A DNA stretch of 64,000 bases from Arion vulgaris (taxonomy: Eukaryota > Mollusca > Gastropoda > Stylommatophora > Arionidae), in contig CM036759.1 in NCBI GenBank assembly GCA_020796225.1, forward strand, positions 3,541,782-3,605,781. The letters run 5' to 3'. Position 1 is the first letter of the stretch, and each line of letters begins with the position of its first letter. Shown here piece by piece: positions 11,475 to 23,429 of this stretch. The notes under the pieces are model-generated. The model ran no database searches. It saw only the letters and a program-made list of their open reading frames with translations, and had not been told where the DNA came from. The position numbers and the translations under genes are program-made.

Positions 11475-11635
11475 TGCTTGTTGTTTTATCCTCATTCATT
11501 CAGGAATGTTCTTGAGTCAAGTACAACATTCAGGAATGTTCTTGAGTCAAGTACAACATTCAGGAATGTTCTTGAGTCAAGTACAACATTCAGGAATGTT
11601 CTAGAGTCAAGTACAACATTCAGGAATGTTCTAGA
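11475..11635. repeat. 30-bp tandem repeat, about five copies
   Basis: The unit is AGGAATGTTCTTGAGTCAAG then TACAACATTC. It is a multiple of three and therefore open as RNVLESSTTF on the plus strand. This is a low-complexity artefact. Confidence 0.95.
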
Positions 11636-11734
11636 TGTGGAGATTGAAGTAAATCATATGATATTAATCAAATGAAGAGGCTGATAGATTATTATTTTTA
11701 AATATTGAGGATAGCTACCCCAGCACCAATACAA

Positions 11735-11915
11735 GTAGGATATACAAGTAAGATATACAAGTAGGATATACAAGTAAGATATACAAGTAGGATATACAAG
11801 TAAGATATACAAGTGGGATATAAGTAAGATATACAAGTAGGATATACAAGTAAGATATACAAGTAGGATATATATACAAGTGGGATATACAAGTAAGATA
11901 TACAAGTAAGATATA
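11735..11915. repeat. 13-bp minisatellite, about 13 copies
   Basis: Copies of GATATACAAGTAG with a frequent AAGTAAGAT variant. Minus-strand open frames (Ile-Ser-Tyr-Leu-Tyr type) are artefacts. Confidence 0.93.
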
Positions 11916-12194
11916 TGCTTATTTGAAGATGTTTGTTAAGAAATGATATACGAGCAACTAGGGAAACAGAACATCTAGGAGACAGGGTTGGTTGATTAGT
12001 AGAAGATATATAAACAAGGAGGCAACAGATCATTCAAACGTTTTATACAATCATTTGCTTGATAAACAGATCTTGTAGTCATAACTTAGTTGCTTTCGAT
12101 TGTATTTGTGCGTTTTTATTGCTATTTTGTCTAGTGTTTTCTTATTTCCCGTTTTGGTACATTGTTTTACTATAGTTTTTCCTTGTATCGATAT

Positions 12195-13160
12195 TACTCT
12201 CAGCTAACACTACCACTCATACATCAACTACTAACACTACCACTCATACATCAACTACTAACACTACCACTCATACATCAACTACTAACACTACCACCCA
12301 TACATCAACTACTAACACTACCACCCATACATCAACTACTAACACTACCACCCATACATCAACTACTAACACTACCACTCATACATCAACCACTAACACT
12401 ACCATCCATACATCAACTACTAACACTACCATCCATACATCAACCACTAACATCCATACATCAACTACTACATCCATCATCATCAACTACTCACTCATCC
12501 ATACATCAACTACACTACCATCCATACATCACACCACTACCATCCATACATCAACACTAACACTACTCACTCATACATCACCACTAACACTACCATCCAT
12601 ACATCAACTCACTAACTACTACTATCCATACATCAACTACTCATCCATACATCAACTACTACATCACTACTCAACTAACACTACCATCCATACATCAACT
12701 ACTAGCACTACCATCCATACATCAACTACTACACATACATCAACATCCAATACATCAACTACTAACACTACCATCCATACATCAACTACTAACACTACCA
12801 CCCATACATCAACTACTACCATCCATACATCAACTACTAGCACTACCACCCATACATCAACTACTAACACTACCATCCATACATCAATTACTACCACCCA
12901 TACATCAACTACTAACACTACCATCCATACATCAACTACTAGCACTACCATCCATACATCAACCACTACCACCCATACATCAACTACTAACACTACCATC
13001 CATACATCAACTACTAACACTACCATCCATACATCAATTACTACCACCCATACATCAACTACTAACACTACCACCCATACATCAACCACTACCACCCATA
13101 CATCAACTACTAGCACTACCATCCATACATCAACTACTAACACTACCACAACATTAACAA
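12195..13160. repeat. 27-bp minisatellite, about 35 copies
   Basis: The unit is CATCCATACATCAACTACTA then ACACTAC (27 bp, nine codons). A degraded block at 12440-12670 and 12725-12760 contains many short deletions and separates two well-preserved halves. The long minus-strand frame (Val/Trp-rich) spans only the right half and its flank. Confidence 0.95.
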
Positions 13161-13264
13161 CTACAACATCAGTTATAACTTGTACCACTGCAGCATCAAC
13201 TACTGTTACAGCAGCAAGTAACCATCCTTCAGTTCCGAGAAACACTAGAGTTGTGCTGTAAGAT

Positions 13265-13610
13265 AAGTGCTTCACAGCTCTGTCACAGCTCTGTTGGTGA
13301 CTGCAAAGTGTGATGCGTCTCAATGACAATCTGTCACAACACTGTCACAGCTCTGTTGGTGACTGCAAAGTGTGATGCGTCTCAATGACAATCTATGTCA
13401 CAACTCTGTCACAGCTCTGTTGGTGACTGCAAGGTGATGCGTCTCAATGATAATCTCTGCCGACAACACTATCACAGCTCTGTTGGTGACTGCAAAGTGT
13501 GATGCGTCTCAATGACAATCTATGTCACAACTCTGTCACAGCTCTGTTATAGATCAAAGGTGATGGTCTCAATGACAATCTATGTCACAACTCAGTCACA
13601 GCTAAACGAT
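13265..13610. repeat. About 64-bp tandem repeat, five to six copies
   Basis: The unit contains TGTCACAGCTCTGTTGGTGA and GCGTCTCAATGACAATCT. The last copies are increasingly diverged. Confidence 0.9.
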
Positions 13611-13909
13611 GAGGAGGGTTGGGTCTGTTGAGATGAGATTGCATCCTGGGGTAAAGCCTTTTGCTGCTTTGAATACTACAGCTGCTACTGTTATACATGC
13701 TACCTCTGTTGCTGCTAAAACTATTCCCTGTTGCTAACTAGCAACATTACAAATATTGTAGCTACAATTATATTTACTACTGCTGATAACTAGCAATGTT
13801 GCTACTACTGCTGCTATCACTACATCCGCTAATACGTTACTCGATGCATTACTCCATCAGCTACACTGGCTACGGTTGTCACTAAAAAGGTTATCTGTTG
13901 TTGACACTG

Positions 13910-13912
<3 letters not shown>

Positions 13913-13948
<36 letters not shown>
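13913..13948. repeat. (CT)n microsatellite
   Basis: Uninterrupted CT run of about 34 bases. The sequence between here and the array at 13265-13610 holds no supported feature. Confidence 0.9.
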
Positions 13949-13951
<3 letters not shown>

Positions 13952-14311
13952 TCTAATTTCCATCTTTCAATAGACCAAAGGTCAAATTATCACAAACAAT
14001 TATTTAGTTTTCCTATTGGAGTATTGCTAATGGAACTTGATGCTGTAATTGTTACTAACACTGTGTCATGTTTACAATGCAGTTATTTTAAATGTCACTT
14101 TGATAGATTTTAGGTTGTAACGTTAGCTCAACTCCGAGAGACCTTGAATAATCTTGATAACAGGACACACAGATTTATAGAGATGGGATACTGATAAGAT
14201 TTTACAAACATCAAACTTACATTTTAGTACCACATCTACTGTGTTATATTGTAGCAAACATAAGATTTGGCTCTTGTCCGCTGCATTACTGTTGCTGTTA
14301 TTACTATTAGA

Positions 14312-14418
14312 TTTATTAGCGATATGGGACAGGATTAGATTGATTAGCGATATGGGACAGGATTAGATTGATTAGCGATATGGGACAGGATTAGATTGAT
14401 TAGCGATATGGACAAGGC
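14312..14418. repeat. 28-bp tandem repeat, four copies
   Basis: Four copies of GATTAGCGATATGGGACAGG then ATTAGATT. The sequence just after (to about 14460) resembles one unit of the 65-bp array at 26395-26715, sharing AGCGATATGG and TTAGCAAGGAAA-type stretches. Confidence 0.9.
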
Positions 14419-14624
14419 CATGTATATTAGAGTATTACATTAGCAAGGAAAAATAACTGGTTTTAAATATGACAAACTAACAGTTTTATCTGTTCTTCCT
14501 CACCGGAATTTCGTTGCATATAGCAGAAACATGTCCTGTTGCTTCTAAATCAGCTTCTTACACATTAAAAACAATACGTCTTCTCTCTCCATGCTTGGTG
14601 GGAAAACTTTGTCGGTTAACCACA

Positions 14625-15590
14625 TAAGATTAAAATGTCCCTCATTCCGATTGCCAGTAAAACCTGATACAACAGAATTCCCGGTCCCGTGAAAGTTGAC
14701 AAATAACAATTTAAAATGTCACTCAACTCGATTGCCAGTAAAATCTGATACAATATAATTTCCGTTCCCGTGAAAGTTGAGAAATAACAATTTGCAAATT
14801 GAATTTATTCAGAGTCAGTTCTATCGATGCAAAGGAAATTTCTCTAGTTCTCATAATCAAATGTGTTAATAAAATGTTTAAAAAAATTGTTGGCATTCAC
14901 CCAGATGCAATTGTACATATTATACATATTCACCCAGATGCAATTGTACATATTATAGTTGGTACATCTGCTATGTACCCGTTCTTAGCACGGGGTGAAT
15001 ATACCATTCCTGTCATCCGTATGACATCAAAATCGGCAGTAACCCAGATGCAGATGTACGTATTATAGTTGGTATGTATCAATTACTCTACAGAAACTGA
15101 TAAATAAATGTGTTTAAAATACGTTAAAATAATAGTGACGTTATCATAGCATTAAGGACTTGAGCGGAAAGTAATAATCTTTCTCAAAATCTGTATGTAG
15201 TGTGCTGTGACATTTGTCACTTTGTTGTATTGTTTGTTTGATAAAGGTCTTGTTGGACGAAGCGTTGGTATTGTCATTGTTTTTGTAAAACTACCGTACT
15301 TTGTGATTACGCGTTTCGTCAGAGGAAATTAAAACCTGATCACGACCGAAACGTCATGAAAACATTGAAAGACAATTTCGGCAATTTTTATGCAGAATGA
15401 CAATGTGCATTACGTTGGGAATATGGTTATAGAAACGTATAAAAAGACTAGTTTTATAATATTTCCCTCTTCGTATCCATGAAAGCCACCTTCTTACCAA
15501 ATTTCAAATCCGTAGGATGTCCAGATATCTCCAAACAATTCGGACAGACATAATTCCATTGATCTTTGTCTTATATATATACTAGCAGTT
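14625..15590. repeat. Dispersed repeat family R3, copy A
   Basis: It shares long diverged blocks with 15582-16218 in the same order. These are GCCAGTAAAACCTGATACAA with CCCGTGAAAGTTGA, then TATGCAGAATGAC with GGAATATGGTTATAGAAA, and a final CCATTGATCTTTGTCTTATA. Copy A has its first block duplicated at about an 88-bp period and contains a hairpin-like CCCGTTCTTAGCACGGGG near 14985. It also contains the Penelope-type hairpin at 15238-15266. The class is unknown. Confidence 0.65.
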
Positions 15591-16218
15591 TATCCGTTCT
15601 TCGCACGGAGGGTTTAGTTTAAATCTAAACTACTTTTAAAGTTAATTTGTTATCCTTTTCCGCTGATCTTCCGAGCCCATATAAACTGTAGCTCATTCCG
15701 ATAGCCAGTAAAACCTGATACAACTTAATTCCCGTGAAAGTTGAAAAATAGCAATTGGCAAATTAAATTTATTCAGATTATTAACTTGTCGATGCGTTTA
15801 GAAATTTTTTTTTTTTTAATTGGCCTAACGAGATTGAACATGTTGTCTTTATGATAGCAGTCAGCATCTTATCCATTCGACTACAGAACTTACATGTTGA
15901 AATACCCATAAATGTGTTAGTATTCGCGTGATGTTCGAAATACGTCACCAGACTATAACAGCATAATCGCTTTGTGATCACGTGACCGATAACGTCTGAA
16001 AACATGGATATACACTTTAGCGATTTCTATGCAGAATGACCATGCTGCGTTAGTTGGAATATGGTTATAGAAAGGAACAAATAGTTCAGTTTGATAATTT
16101 TTCCTCTTTGTATCACTGAAAGCTACCTTCTTGTCAAATTTTAAGTCCGTAGCATATCCAGATATCTCCACACATTTGAGACAGACATACAATTCCATTG
16201 ATCTTTGTCTTATATATA
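15582..16218. repeat. Dispersed repeat family R3, copy B
   Basis: Second, more compact copy in the same orientation as copy A. It starts with an ATATA run and a near-palindromic CCGTTCTTCGCACGG and ends at GTCTTATATATATATA. No open frame of note was found. It could be a non-autonomous element or a LINE 3' region; I cannot decide. Confidence 0.65.
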
Positions 16219-16344
16219 TATATTTGATTAGATGATAAAAGTCGACGTTTCACCGTATGCTTATCAAGAAAACATATACGAACACGAAATAATAAATAAA
16301 CTAAAAATAGTACATAATTGGCTATTCATGTTACCTCTACTGCA

Positions 16345-16640
16345 ACTGTTATTGTTAATACAACTCTTGTTCAAATTGCTAATACAACTCTTGTTCAAGT
16401 TGCTAATACAACTCTTGTTCAAATTAGCTAAACAACTCTTGTTCAAATTGCTAATACAACTCTTGTTCAAATAGCAATACAACCTTTGTTCAAGTATTAA
16501 TACAACTCTTGTTCAAGTATTAATACAACTCTTGTTCAAGTAGTAATACAACTCTTGTCTAAGTGCTAATACAACTCTTGTTCAAGTTGCTAATACAACT
16601 CTTGTTCAAGTTGCTAATACAACTCTTGTTCAAGTTGATC
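16345..16640. repeat. 24-bp minisatellite, about 12 copies
   Basis: The unit is TTGCTAATACAACTCTTGTT then CAAG (24 bp, eight codons), giving the frames SCISNLNK on minus and LLIQLLFK on plus. Both are artefacts. Confidence 0.95.
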
Positions 16641-17032
16641 ACATCTTCTGTGAAATTTATCTCAACAACAATAACAGAATTATCATCATCATCCACAAGA
16701 AGAAAAGCATAAACATTAACATCAGCAGAATGAACGGCAATATCAACAAAAGCAACAAGGGAGAAGTCAGTGATCTTGTACATATCATAAATCAGATACA
16801 CACTCATCAAATTGTTAAAGTTGGCCATGCTATAGGTGCACAGTAAAATCCACAGTGATCACCTCCCAATGCTAATTCAGGATCAATGACTTTAACAGGC
16901 CAGTACAATCACGTTTGTGTAACTGATTTGATCATAAACAATCAGGGGCATAGTGTATGCCCTACCAGAATGGAAACTGAATTTGAAGAATAAGCGAAAG
17001 ACACCACATACTTCAACGGGGATACGCCACTT

Positions 17033-17127
17033 ACCAGTACTGACATAAACGTAAGGAGCACAGTTAGATACACAGAAACTTATCAGTACTGACATAAACG
17101 TAAGGAGCACAGTTAGATACACAGAAT
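17033..17127. repeat. 49-bp tandem duplication
   Basis: Two copies of a 49-bp unit containing CAGTACTGACATAAACGTAA and GGAGCACAGTTAGATACAC. Confidence 0.9.
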
Positions 17128-17317
17128 GCCCTAATCATTCAATGGAGCTAGATCTGTCTTGACTTGTGTTACCACTGAATATATATAAACTCAAGCCAGA
17201 GAATTATGTCGTATTAATGAATTAACTCTTTCTCAAACCATTTCACCAGAAAAAAACATCATTTCATCCATTGATTGACATACATCAGCAAGTCAACAGC
17301 AAATCTAGTATACTTAC

Positions 17318-17468
17318 TGCCACGTTGACATTTGCCATGAAATATGTACTGATCGCTATCATAGATAAACTACTGACTAGCCAAAACATAGTAATCACCA
17401 TCACAGACTCATCCATCTCAACTTTGACCAACTGGTAGAGCAGCAGACAGCCAAGAGTGAGGAAGATG
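17318..17468 (-). CDS. Exon of a multi-pass receptor-like gene (last of the recognised chain)
   Basis: A 151-bp exon on the minus strand. The acceptor is GTCTACTGTTGCAG (AG at 17469-17470) and the donor is a strong GTAAGTATAC (GT at 17316-17317). It starts with one base that completes a Ser codon with the AG ending exon 24829-24952, then encodes 50 residues and ends in phase 0. The protein begins IFLTLGCLLLYQLVKVEMDE and contains a membrane segment, VMVITMFWLVSSLSMIAIS. In gustatory-receptor-like proteins this position corresponds to the end of TM5 and TM6. The next exon, expected to carry TM7, was not found. Confidence 0.6.
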
Positions 17469-17485
17469 CTGCAACAGTAGACAAT

Positions 17486-17612
17486 TATAGATCTCATTTA
17501 TATATATATATAACATCAGAATAGAACTCACACATGACATACATATAGATCTCCTTTATATATATATATAACATCAGAATAGAACTCACACATGACATAC
17601 TTATAGATCTCC
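17486..17612. repeat. 58-bp tandem duplication next to an exon
   Basis: Two copies plus a partial copy of a 58-bp unit containing TATAGATCTC, an ATAT run and CATCAGAATAGAACTCACAC. It lies about 20 bases upstream (in minus-strand sense) of the acceptor of exon 17318-17468. Confidence 0.9.
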
Positions 17613-17619
17613 AATGTCC

Positions 17620-17995
17620 GTGTCGCATATAGATCTTCCTTGTTGTCATCAAAAACTGTGTCATTGAGCAGAACTCTGCCACCCTAACAGTCCTTCGGAA
17701 TGTATCATCTTCTCATAGACCTGATGTCCCCCTCTGCAGCTGTCATGCACAATCATCGGTTATATCTTGAATCCATCTTCCTTGATCTTCCTTCTCTACT
17801 GTGCAGTGATGCTACATTTCGTAATGATCTTCTCAAACACTTTGTGTCCAACATACTTCATTTTTCTCATTCTTATTTGTCGCATCAGCCAGTTTTCCTT
17901 GATTTTCAGTTCTTTCTGGGTAGATCTATTTGTTCTCTTCTCTGTCCATGATATACAGGGGATTCTTCTTTAACACTTATATTCAAAAGTACTTA
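17620..17995 (-). mobile_element. LINE-C 3' fragment
   Basis: The minus strand is alignable by eye to 39720-40100. Shared landmarks are AATATAAGTGTTA, a stretch around AGAAGAGAACAAATAGATCT, an AAGAACTGAAAATCAA-like stretch, and CCGAAGGACTGTTAGGGTGG. The translated remnant contains DREENKQIDLP and MTAAEGDIRS. Frames are broken in several places. Confidence 0.75.
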
Positions 17996-18129
17996 TATAT
18001 ATATATGTTTTATTACTGTTAGGATTATCTAGATATTTTTCTTGTAAAGTATTCTGTCATTGATTTTCTTCCTGGCAGTGACCATAGCTATTGTCTCTAT
18101 TACAGAGATCCTTTCTCTATCGTCATGAG

Positions 18130-18285
18130 TTTTTAGACCATAAACATTGATATTATATCGTCATATCTCGTCATATCTCGTCATATCTCATAAACATTGA
18201 TATTATATCGTCATGTCTCGTCATATCTCGTCATATATCTCGTCATATCTCGTCATATCTCATAAACATTGATATTATATCGACT
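18130..18285. repeat. Short tandem repeats of CGTCATATCT
   Basis: CGTCATATCT decamers interspersed with CATAAACATTGATATTATAT, three larger units in all. No gene signal. Confidence 0.85.
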
Positions 18286-18714
18286 ACTCCAGCACTCATC
18301 CACCACCTGCTTCCATGGCTTCAAGTTATCTTCTCGGGGAGGGGGGAGAGCTAAACGGGTAGTCCACCTTGCCCAGGGGTGTCCCGTAGACTAGAGGAGG
18401 GCGGCGGGAGACGCCTGTCATCTACTTTGATAGAGATTTACCTCCTCTACCCCCTACCTGCATATTGTATACTGTAAGGTAATACATTGTTGGGTCCACA
18501 TTTTGTCTTTGACAATCGGCACATGATGATGATGATTGATGTGATTAACATCCACTATCCCATTTACTTCTGAGTTCATCACTGATACGACACACATCAC
18601 ACACACACACATAACTCACTCAGTTATATTTATCACCTAGATATTCAAGGTTGACTGTCTAGTTATTCAAACTAGACAGGTAATAGAAGTTCTCTGAGGC
18701 AAGGCTATCTGTTT
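18286..18714. other. Unassigned, with a short GC-rich patch
   Basis: A GC-rich patch at about 18325-18425 (GGGGAGGGGGGAGAGC and onward) stands out from AT-rich surroundings. A CA run lies near 18600. No coding or RNA call can be supported. Confidence 0.4.
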
Positions 18715-19200
18715 ATATGGCCGAACTATTTCATTTATTGTTTCTTGATGAAGTTCAGTTCTGATGTTGTACATACTTTTTTTAAATTGCTAAACCAGTC
18801 TCATCTTGATACTCCTAGCCTTCTGAGCAGCCACTTCATCTTTGTCGTGACTAGTTTTCTTCTATCGTTTGATACCAGCGTCCATGTCTGGCACTGATAG
18901 CATAATGTGGGTAGAAAGATTGTGTTGAACAATGCTCTTTTAGTTTTCATGGCAACATATTTGCATTTCTAAATTGGCACCATTTGTCCTACGATTTGAT
19001 TTGTTTTATTGCATCTATGTTGGATTTCGTTAGTTATTCTTCCGTTTGCTGACAAAATGCTCTCTAGGTATGTAAAGTCTTTGACTTGCTTTAATTGATG
19101 TTTGTCGATGGAGATATTGGTAGCGTTATCATCTCTAATGAATGTCGGTACTTCGGTTTTGTTGATGTTTATTCTCATGTTGTATACAATACTTCTACCT
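18715..19200 (-). mobile_element. LINE remnant (post-palm region); unamplified counterpart of the 57-bp array
   Basis: The minus strand gives INKTEVPTF, FTYLESILSANGRITNEI, RCNKTNQIVGQM, CQTWTL, RRKLVTTKMKWLLRRLGVSR and KKQ-MK-FGHINR in the order usual for LINE reverse-transcriptase C-termini. It is a single-copy relative of the LINE at 23430-24830, where the LVTTEMKCLRRILGV segment is amplified about twentyfold. Confidence 0.8.
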
Positions 19201-20440
19201 TCAATATGACTTCTTCTACGATCACATTCTGCTAAACGACTACCTGGTATGTGTCATCAAACAGGGCGGTGTCTTGAGGACTTCACCGGTTCCCCAGTTT
19301 ATTTTGTAGGGTTGTTTCGTTGCAACTTCAATATGACAACACTTAATGTGATAAACGTTCATTCAACAACAACCATATTGGATTCAACTTCTCATATATT
19401 ATCTTGAGTGCCTGGCTACTTTATTGAGTGTTGCTGAACCGCACTTATTAATCCGATGAGAATACATAATTGATGTCATTACTATAATAGCTTCATCACC
19501 AACGAGAAATCAAACATTTCATCAGCTGACACAGCGGATGAGTACAGTTTCGTTTACATTTAAGCACTAGTTCGACCATATCGCGCGGTAAAATAGAAGT
19601 GAATCGATTTCTCTGACAAATATTTGAAGCCAAGAGTCAAGGGACTAGAACTCTAGAACAATCCAAATTCTGCCATCATCATCATCATGTGCCATGCCGG
19701 CTGTAATGTACTATGATGGATCTCCGTAAACTTGTCTTGTGTACAGACTATCAGTTTAGATGTTGATGCTTGATTGACTGATTGATTGATTGATTGATTG
19801 ATAGGACCATCTTCATTGCACTTCGGTGAGTAACAATATGTGCTCCAATCTCTTTCTTACACAGGAAGATCTCAGCGGAAATTCACCTGACTCCGTAGCA
19901 CCGGCAAGAGTCCCGATGTAATTTTGAAAATGGTGACGATGTTTTGTACACATTTTATTTTTGAAGTTTTTCTAATGAATTTAGCCCGAGCAGCGGCTTT
20001 CCAGCCTGTTCTTCTCGATTTTGATTCTTTTACGTGCTCAAATTGAACATGGGACCTAGGTTTTATCATCCGTCTCCGATAGGTCTAGGAAATCGATCCC
20101 ACCTACACTGAGATCAGGGATCTCTGGAAGAATATCCCAATGGCTCCACGAAGGAGCGAACCTAGTACGGGAAGCAAGCAGCAAACCTGTACTCCACAGA
20201 TACCTCTGATGTTGATGTTATTCTGCCCCATGAAGCTAGTCTGTCCAGAATTGTGTCTCTCCATCTCTCTCTGTGTGATCTTCTAACTCGTCTCAATATG
20301 ATGTTACCGTTTATCATTATGTGTCTCTCCATCTCTCTCTCTCTCTGTGTGATCTTCTAACTCGTCTCAATATGATGTTACTGTTTATCATTATGTGTTC
20401 AAAATCTTTCTTTCTAATTACATGACCGACAACCGATGAA
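19201..20440. other. Unassigned, possible eroded LINE pieces
   Basis: A (TTGA)n run lies near 19770-19800. The stretch 20100-20190 (minus or plus sense not settled) shares GGATCAGGGATATCTGG-like wording with 22590-22650. Both are probably old repeat copies. No gene was found. Confidence 0.4.
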
Positions 20441-20449
20441 CGTCTCTTT

Positions 20450-22330
20450 CTTGTCTTGATAATAAGTTGTTTCTTGTATTGATAATAAGTTGTTTCTTGT
20501 ATTGATAATAAGTTGTTTCTTGTGTTGATAATAAGTTGTTTCTTGTGTTGATAAGTTGTTTCATGTGTTGATAAGTTGTTTCTTGTGTTGATAATATGTT
20601 GTTTCTTGTGTTGATAATAAGTTGTTTCTTGTATTGATAATAAGTTGTTTCTTGTGTTGATAAGTTGTTTCTTGTGTTGATAATAAGTTGTTTCTTGTGT
20701 TGATAATAAGTTGTTTCTTGTGTTGATAAGTTGTTTCTGTGTTGATAATAGTTGTTTCTGTGTTGATAATAAGTTGTTTCTTGTGTTGATAAGTTGTTTC
20801 ATGTGTTGATAAGTTGTTTCTTGTGTTGATAATAAGTTGTTTCTTGTATTGATAATAAGTTGTTTCTTGTATTGATAATAAGTTGTTTCTTGTGTTGATA
20901 ATAAGTTGTTTCTGTGTTGATAAGTTGCTTCATGTGTTGATAAGTTGTTTCTGTGTTGATAATATGTTGTTTCTTGTGTTGATAATAAGTTGTTTCTTGT
21001 ATTGATAATAAGTTGTTTCTTGTGTTGATAAGTTGTTTCTTGTGTTGATAATAAGTTGTTCTGTGTTGATAATAAGTTGTTTCTTGTGTTGATAAGTTGT
21101 TTCTTGTGTTGATAATATGTTGTTTCTTGTGTTGATAATAAGTTGTTTCTTGTGTTGATAAGTTGTTTCATGTGTTGATAAGTTGTTTCTTGTGTTGATA
21201 ATAAGTTGTTTCTTGTATTGATAATAAGTTGTTTCTTGTATTGATAATAAGTTGTTTCTTAGTTGTAAGTTGTTTCTGTGTGATGTTGTCAATGTGTTGA
21301 TAAGTTGTTTCATGTTTGATAATAAGTTGTTTCTTGTCTTGATAATATGTTGTTTCTTGTGTTTATAATAAGTTGTTTCTTGTGTTGATAAGTTGTTTCA
21401 TGTGTTGATAAGTTGTTTCTTGTGTTGATAATAAGTTGTTTCTTGTATTGATAATAAGTTGTTTCTTGTATTGATAATAAGTTGTTTCTTGTATTGATAA
21501 TAAGTTGTTTCTTGTGTTGATAAGTTGTTTCATGTGTTGATAAGTTGTTTCTTGTGTTGATAATATGTTGTTTCTTGTGTTGATAATAAGTTGTTTCTTG
21601 TATTGATAATAAGTTGTTTCTTGTGTTGATAAGTTGTTTCTTGTGTTGATAATAAGTTGTTTCTTGTGTTGATAATAAGTTGTTTCTTGTGTTGATAAGT
21701 TGTTTCTTGTGTTGATAATATGTGTTTCTGTGTTGATAATAAGTTGTTTCTTGTGTTGATAAGTTGTTTCATGTGTTGATAAGTTGTTTCTTGTGTTGAT
21801 AATAAGTTGTTTCTTGTATTGATAATAAGTTGTTTCTTGTATTGATAATAAGTTGTTTCTTGTGTTGATAAGTTGTTTCTTGTGTTGATAAGTTGTTTCA
21901 TGTGTTGATAAGTTGTTTCATGTGTTGATAATAAGTTGTTTCTTGTCTTGATAATAATTTGTTTCTTGTGTTGATAATACGTTCTTTCTTGTGTTGATAA
22001 TAAGTTGTTTCTTGTGTTGATAAGTTGTTTCTTGTGTTGATAATAAGTTGTTTCTGTGTGATAATAAGTTGTTTCTTGTGTTGATAATATTGTTTCTTAA
22101 GTTGATAATAAGTTGTTTCTTGTGTTGATAAGTTGCTCTCTGTGTTGATAATAAGTTGTTTCCATGTGTTGATAATAGTTGCTCTTGTATTGATAATAAG
22201 TTGTTTCTTGTATTGATAATAAGTTGTTTCTTGTGTTGATAATAAGTTGTTTCTGTGTTGATAATAAGTTGTTTCTTGTGTTGATAATAAGCTGTTTCTG
22301 TGTTGATAATAAGTTGTTTCTGTGCATTAA
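20450..22330. repeat. Long minisatellite of AAGTTGTTTCTTGTGTTGAT units
   Basis: About 80 copies of AAGTTGTTTCTTGTGTTGAT, alternating between 20-21 bp and 23-24 bp depending on whether AAT is inserted (GATAATAAG versus GATAAG). The mixed unit lengths break the reading frame repeatedly. The minus-strand frames (Thr/Tyr/Gln/Asn-rich) are artefacts. Confidence 0.95.
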
Positions 22331-22699
22331 ACTCTTTGAACAAATTAACATTTCTCATTTTAGCAGTAATATGGTTTTATAGAAGAGTGTAGGTAAGAGA
22401 TTTCACTCTTCTGTAAAACCCTACATCTCGACATATAAAGAGTGTGTGTCTGTTTAGTTATTGTCCATGACTTGCAGCAATATGTTACTGTAGTACTAGC
22501 TCCTGAGCACTGAAGAATTTCTTTCTGACTTCAGTGCACAAATGAATTGATGCAGATTATCTAATTGGTCGAGAATTAGAGTAGGACAAGATCTTGGATC
22601 AGGGATATCTGGAAAATTATACGTCACTCTACGAGGAACGAACTGACTACATCTGGAGCCGGAGACGAAACCTTACCCTAAGCTCATAGACTTGTCTAA

Positions 22700-23085
22700 A
22701 GAGAATCATGTTACAACTTGAAAGTGTGGTAGTAAAGAGATTACATAGACCTGTCTAAAGAGAATCATGTTACAACTTGTGAAAGTGTGTAGTAGAGATT
22801 ACATAGACTTGTCTAAAGAGAATCATGTTACAACTTGTGAGTGGGTAGTAAGAGATTACATAGACTTGTCAAAGAGAATCATGTTACAACTTGTGAAGTG
22901 TAGTAGTAAGAGATTACATAGACTTGTCTAAAGAGAATCATGTTACAACTTGTGAAAGTGTGGTAGTAAGAGATTACATAGACTTGTCTAAAGAGAATCA
23001 TGTTACAACTTGTGAAAGTGTGGTAGTAAGAGATTACATAGACTTGTCTAAAGAGAATCATGTTACAACTCGTGAAAGTGTGAGT
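22700..23085. repeat. 60-bp tandem repeat, six to seven copies
   Basis: The unit begins ACATAGACTTGTCTAAAGAG and includes AATCATGTTACAACTTGTGA. The copies are highly similar and differ by short indels. Confidence 0.95.
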
Positions 23086-23269
23086 AGAAGAGACTGAATT
23101 AATTTTACAATAGAATTTGGAGGTTGCATGTCAAGGTTAGTCTATCTATCTATTCTCTAACCCTGTTTTGGCTTTCAGGTGTCAAGTCGAAAAAGGAGAC
23201 ACCTTGGGCGGGCCTCTCTATGCGCCTTGTCTTTCTTTCTCTTCTCCAGTCCTGATTTGCCTCACAGTT

Positions 23270-23400
23270 TCAGGGTAAGAAAAGATTTCTAGAACCAGCT
23301 TTTGTGTGCGCTTCATAAACAGTGTATTTCATAGCCTCTGTTATCTCTGAGGTCCACCTTTAGCATGGCTTGTCTTTTGCTTCTTTATCCACTGTAATGG
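23270..23400 (-). repeat. Dispersed repeat R2, copy 1
   Basis: The minus strand shares about 110 bases with 49540-49660(+), including GGACCTCAGAGATAACAGAG and CACTGTTTATGAAGCGCACA. This is probably part of a LINE, since it directly precedes LINE sequence in this copy. Confidence 0.7.
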
Positions 23401-23429
23401 AGTAACATTGCTCTTTGAGGTGCACTGTC

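Noticed and set aside
16559..16828. Minus-strand ORF starting MANFNNLMSVYLIYDMYKIT, considered as the missing last exon of the receptor gene
   Set aside because: Its entry phase does not fit the phase-0 exit of exon 17318-17468, it lacks the expected final membrane helix, and it runs into the 24-bp array.
16892..17122. Minus-strand ORF with acceptor-like TTCTTCAAATTCAG, considered as a terminal exon
   Set aside because: It overlaps a 49-bp tandem duplication and in the phase required by the upstream exon it meets a stop at once.
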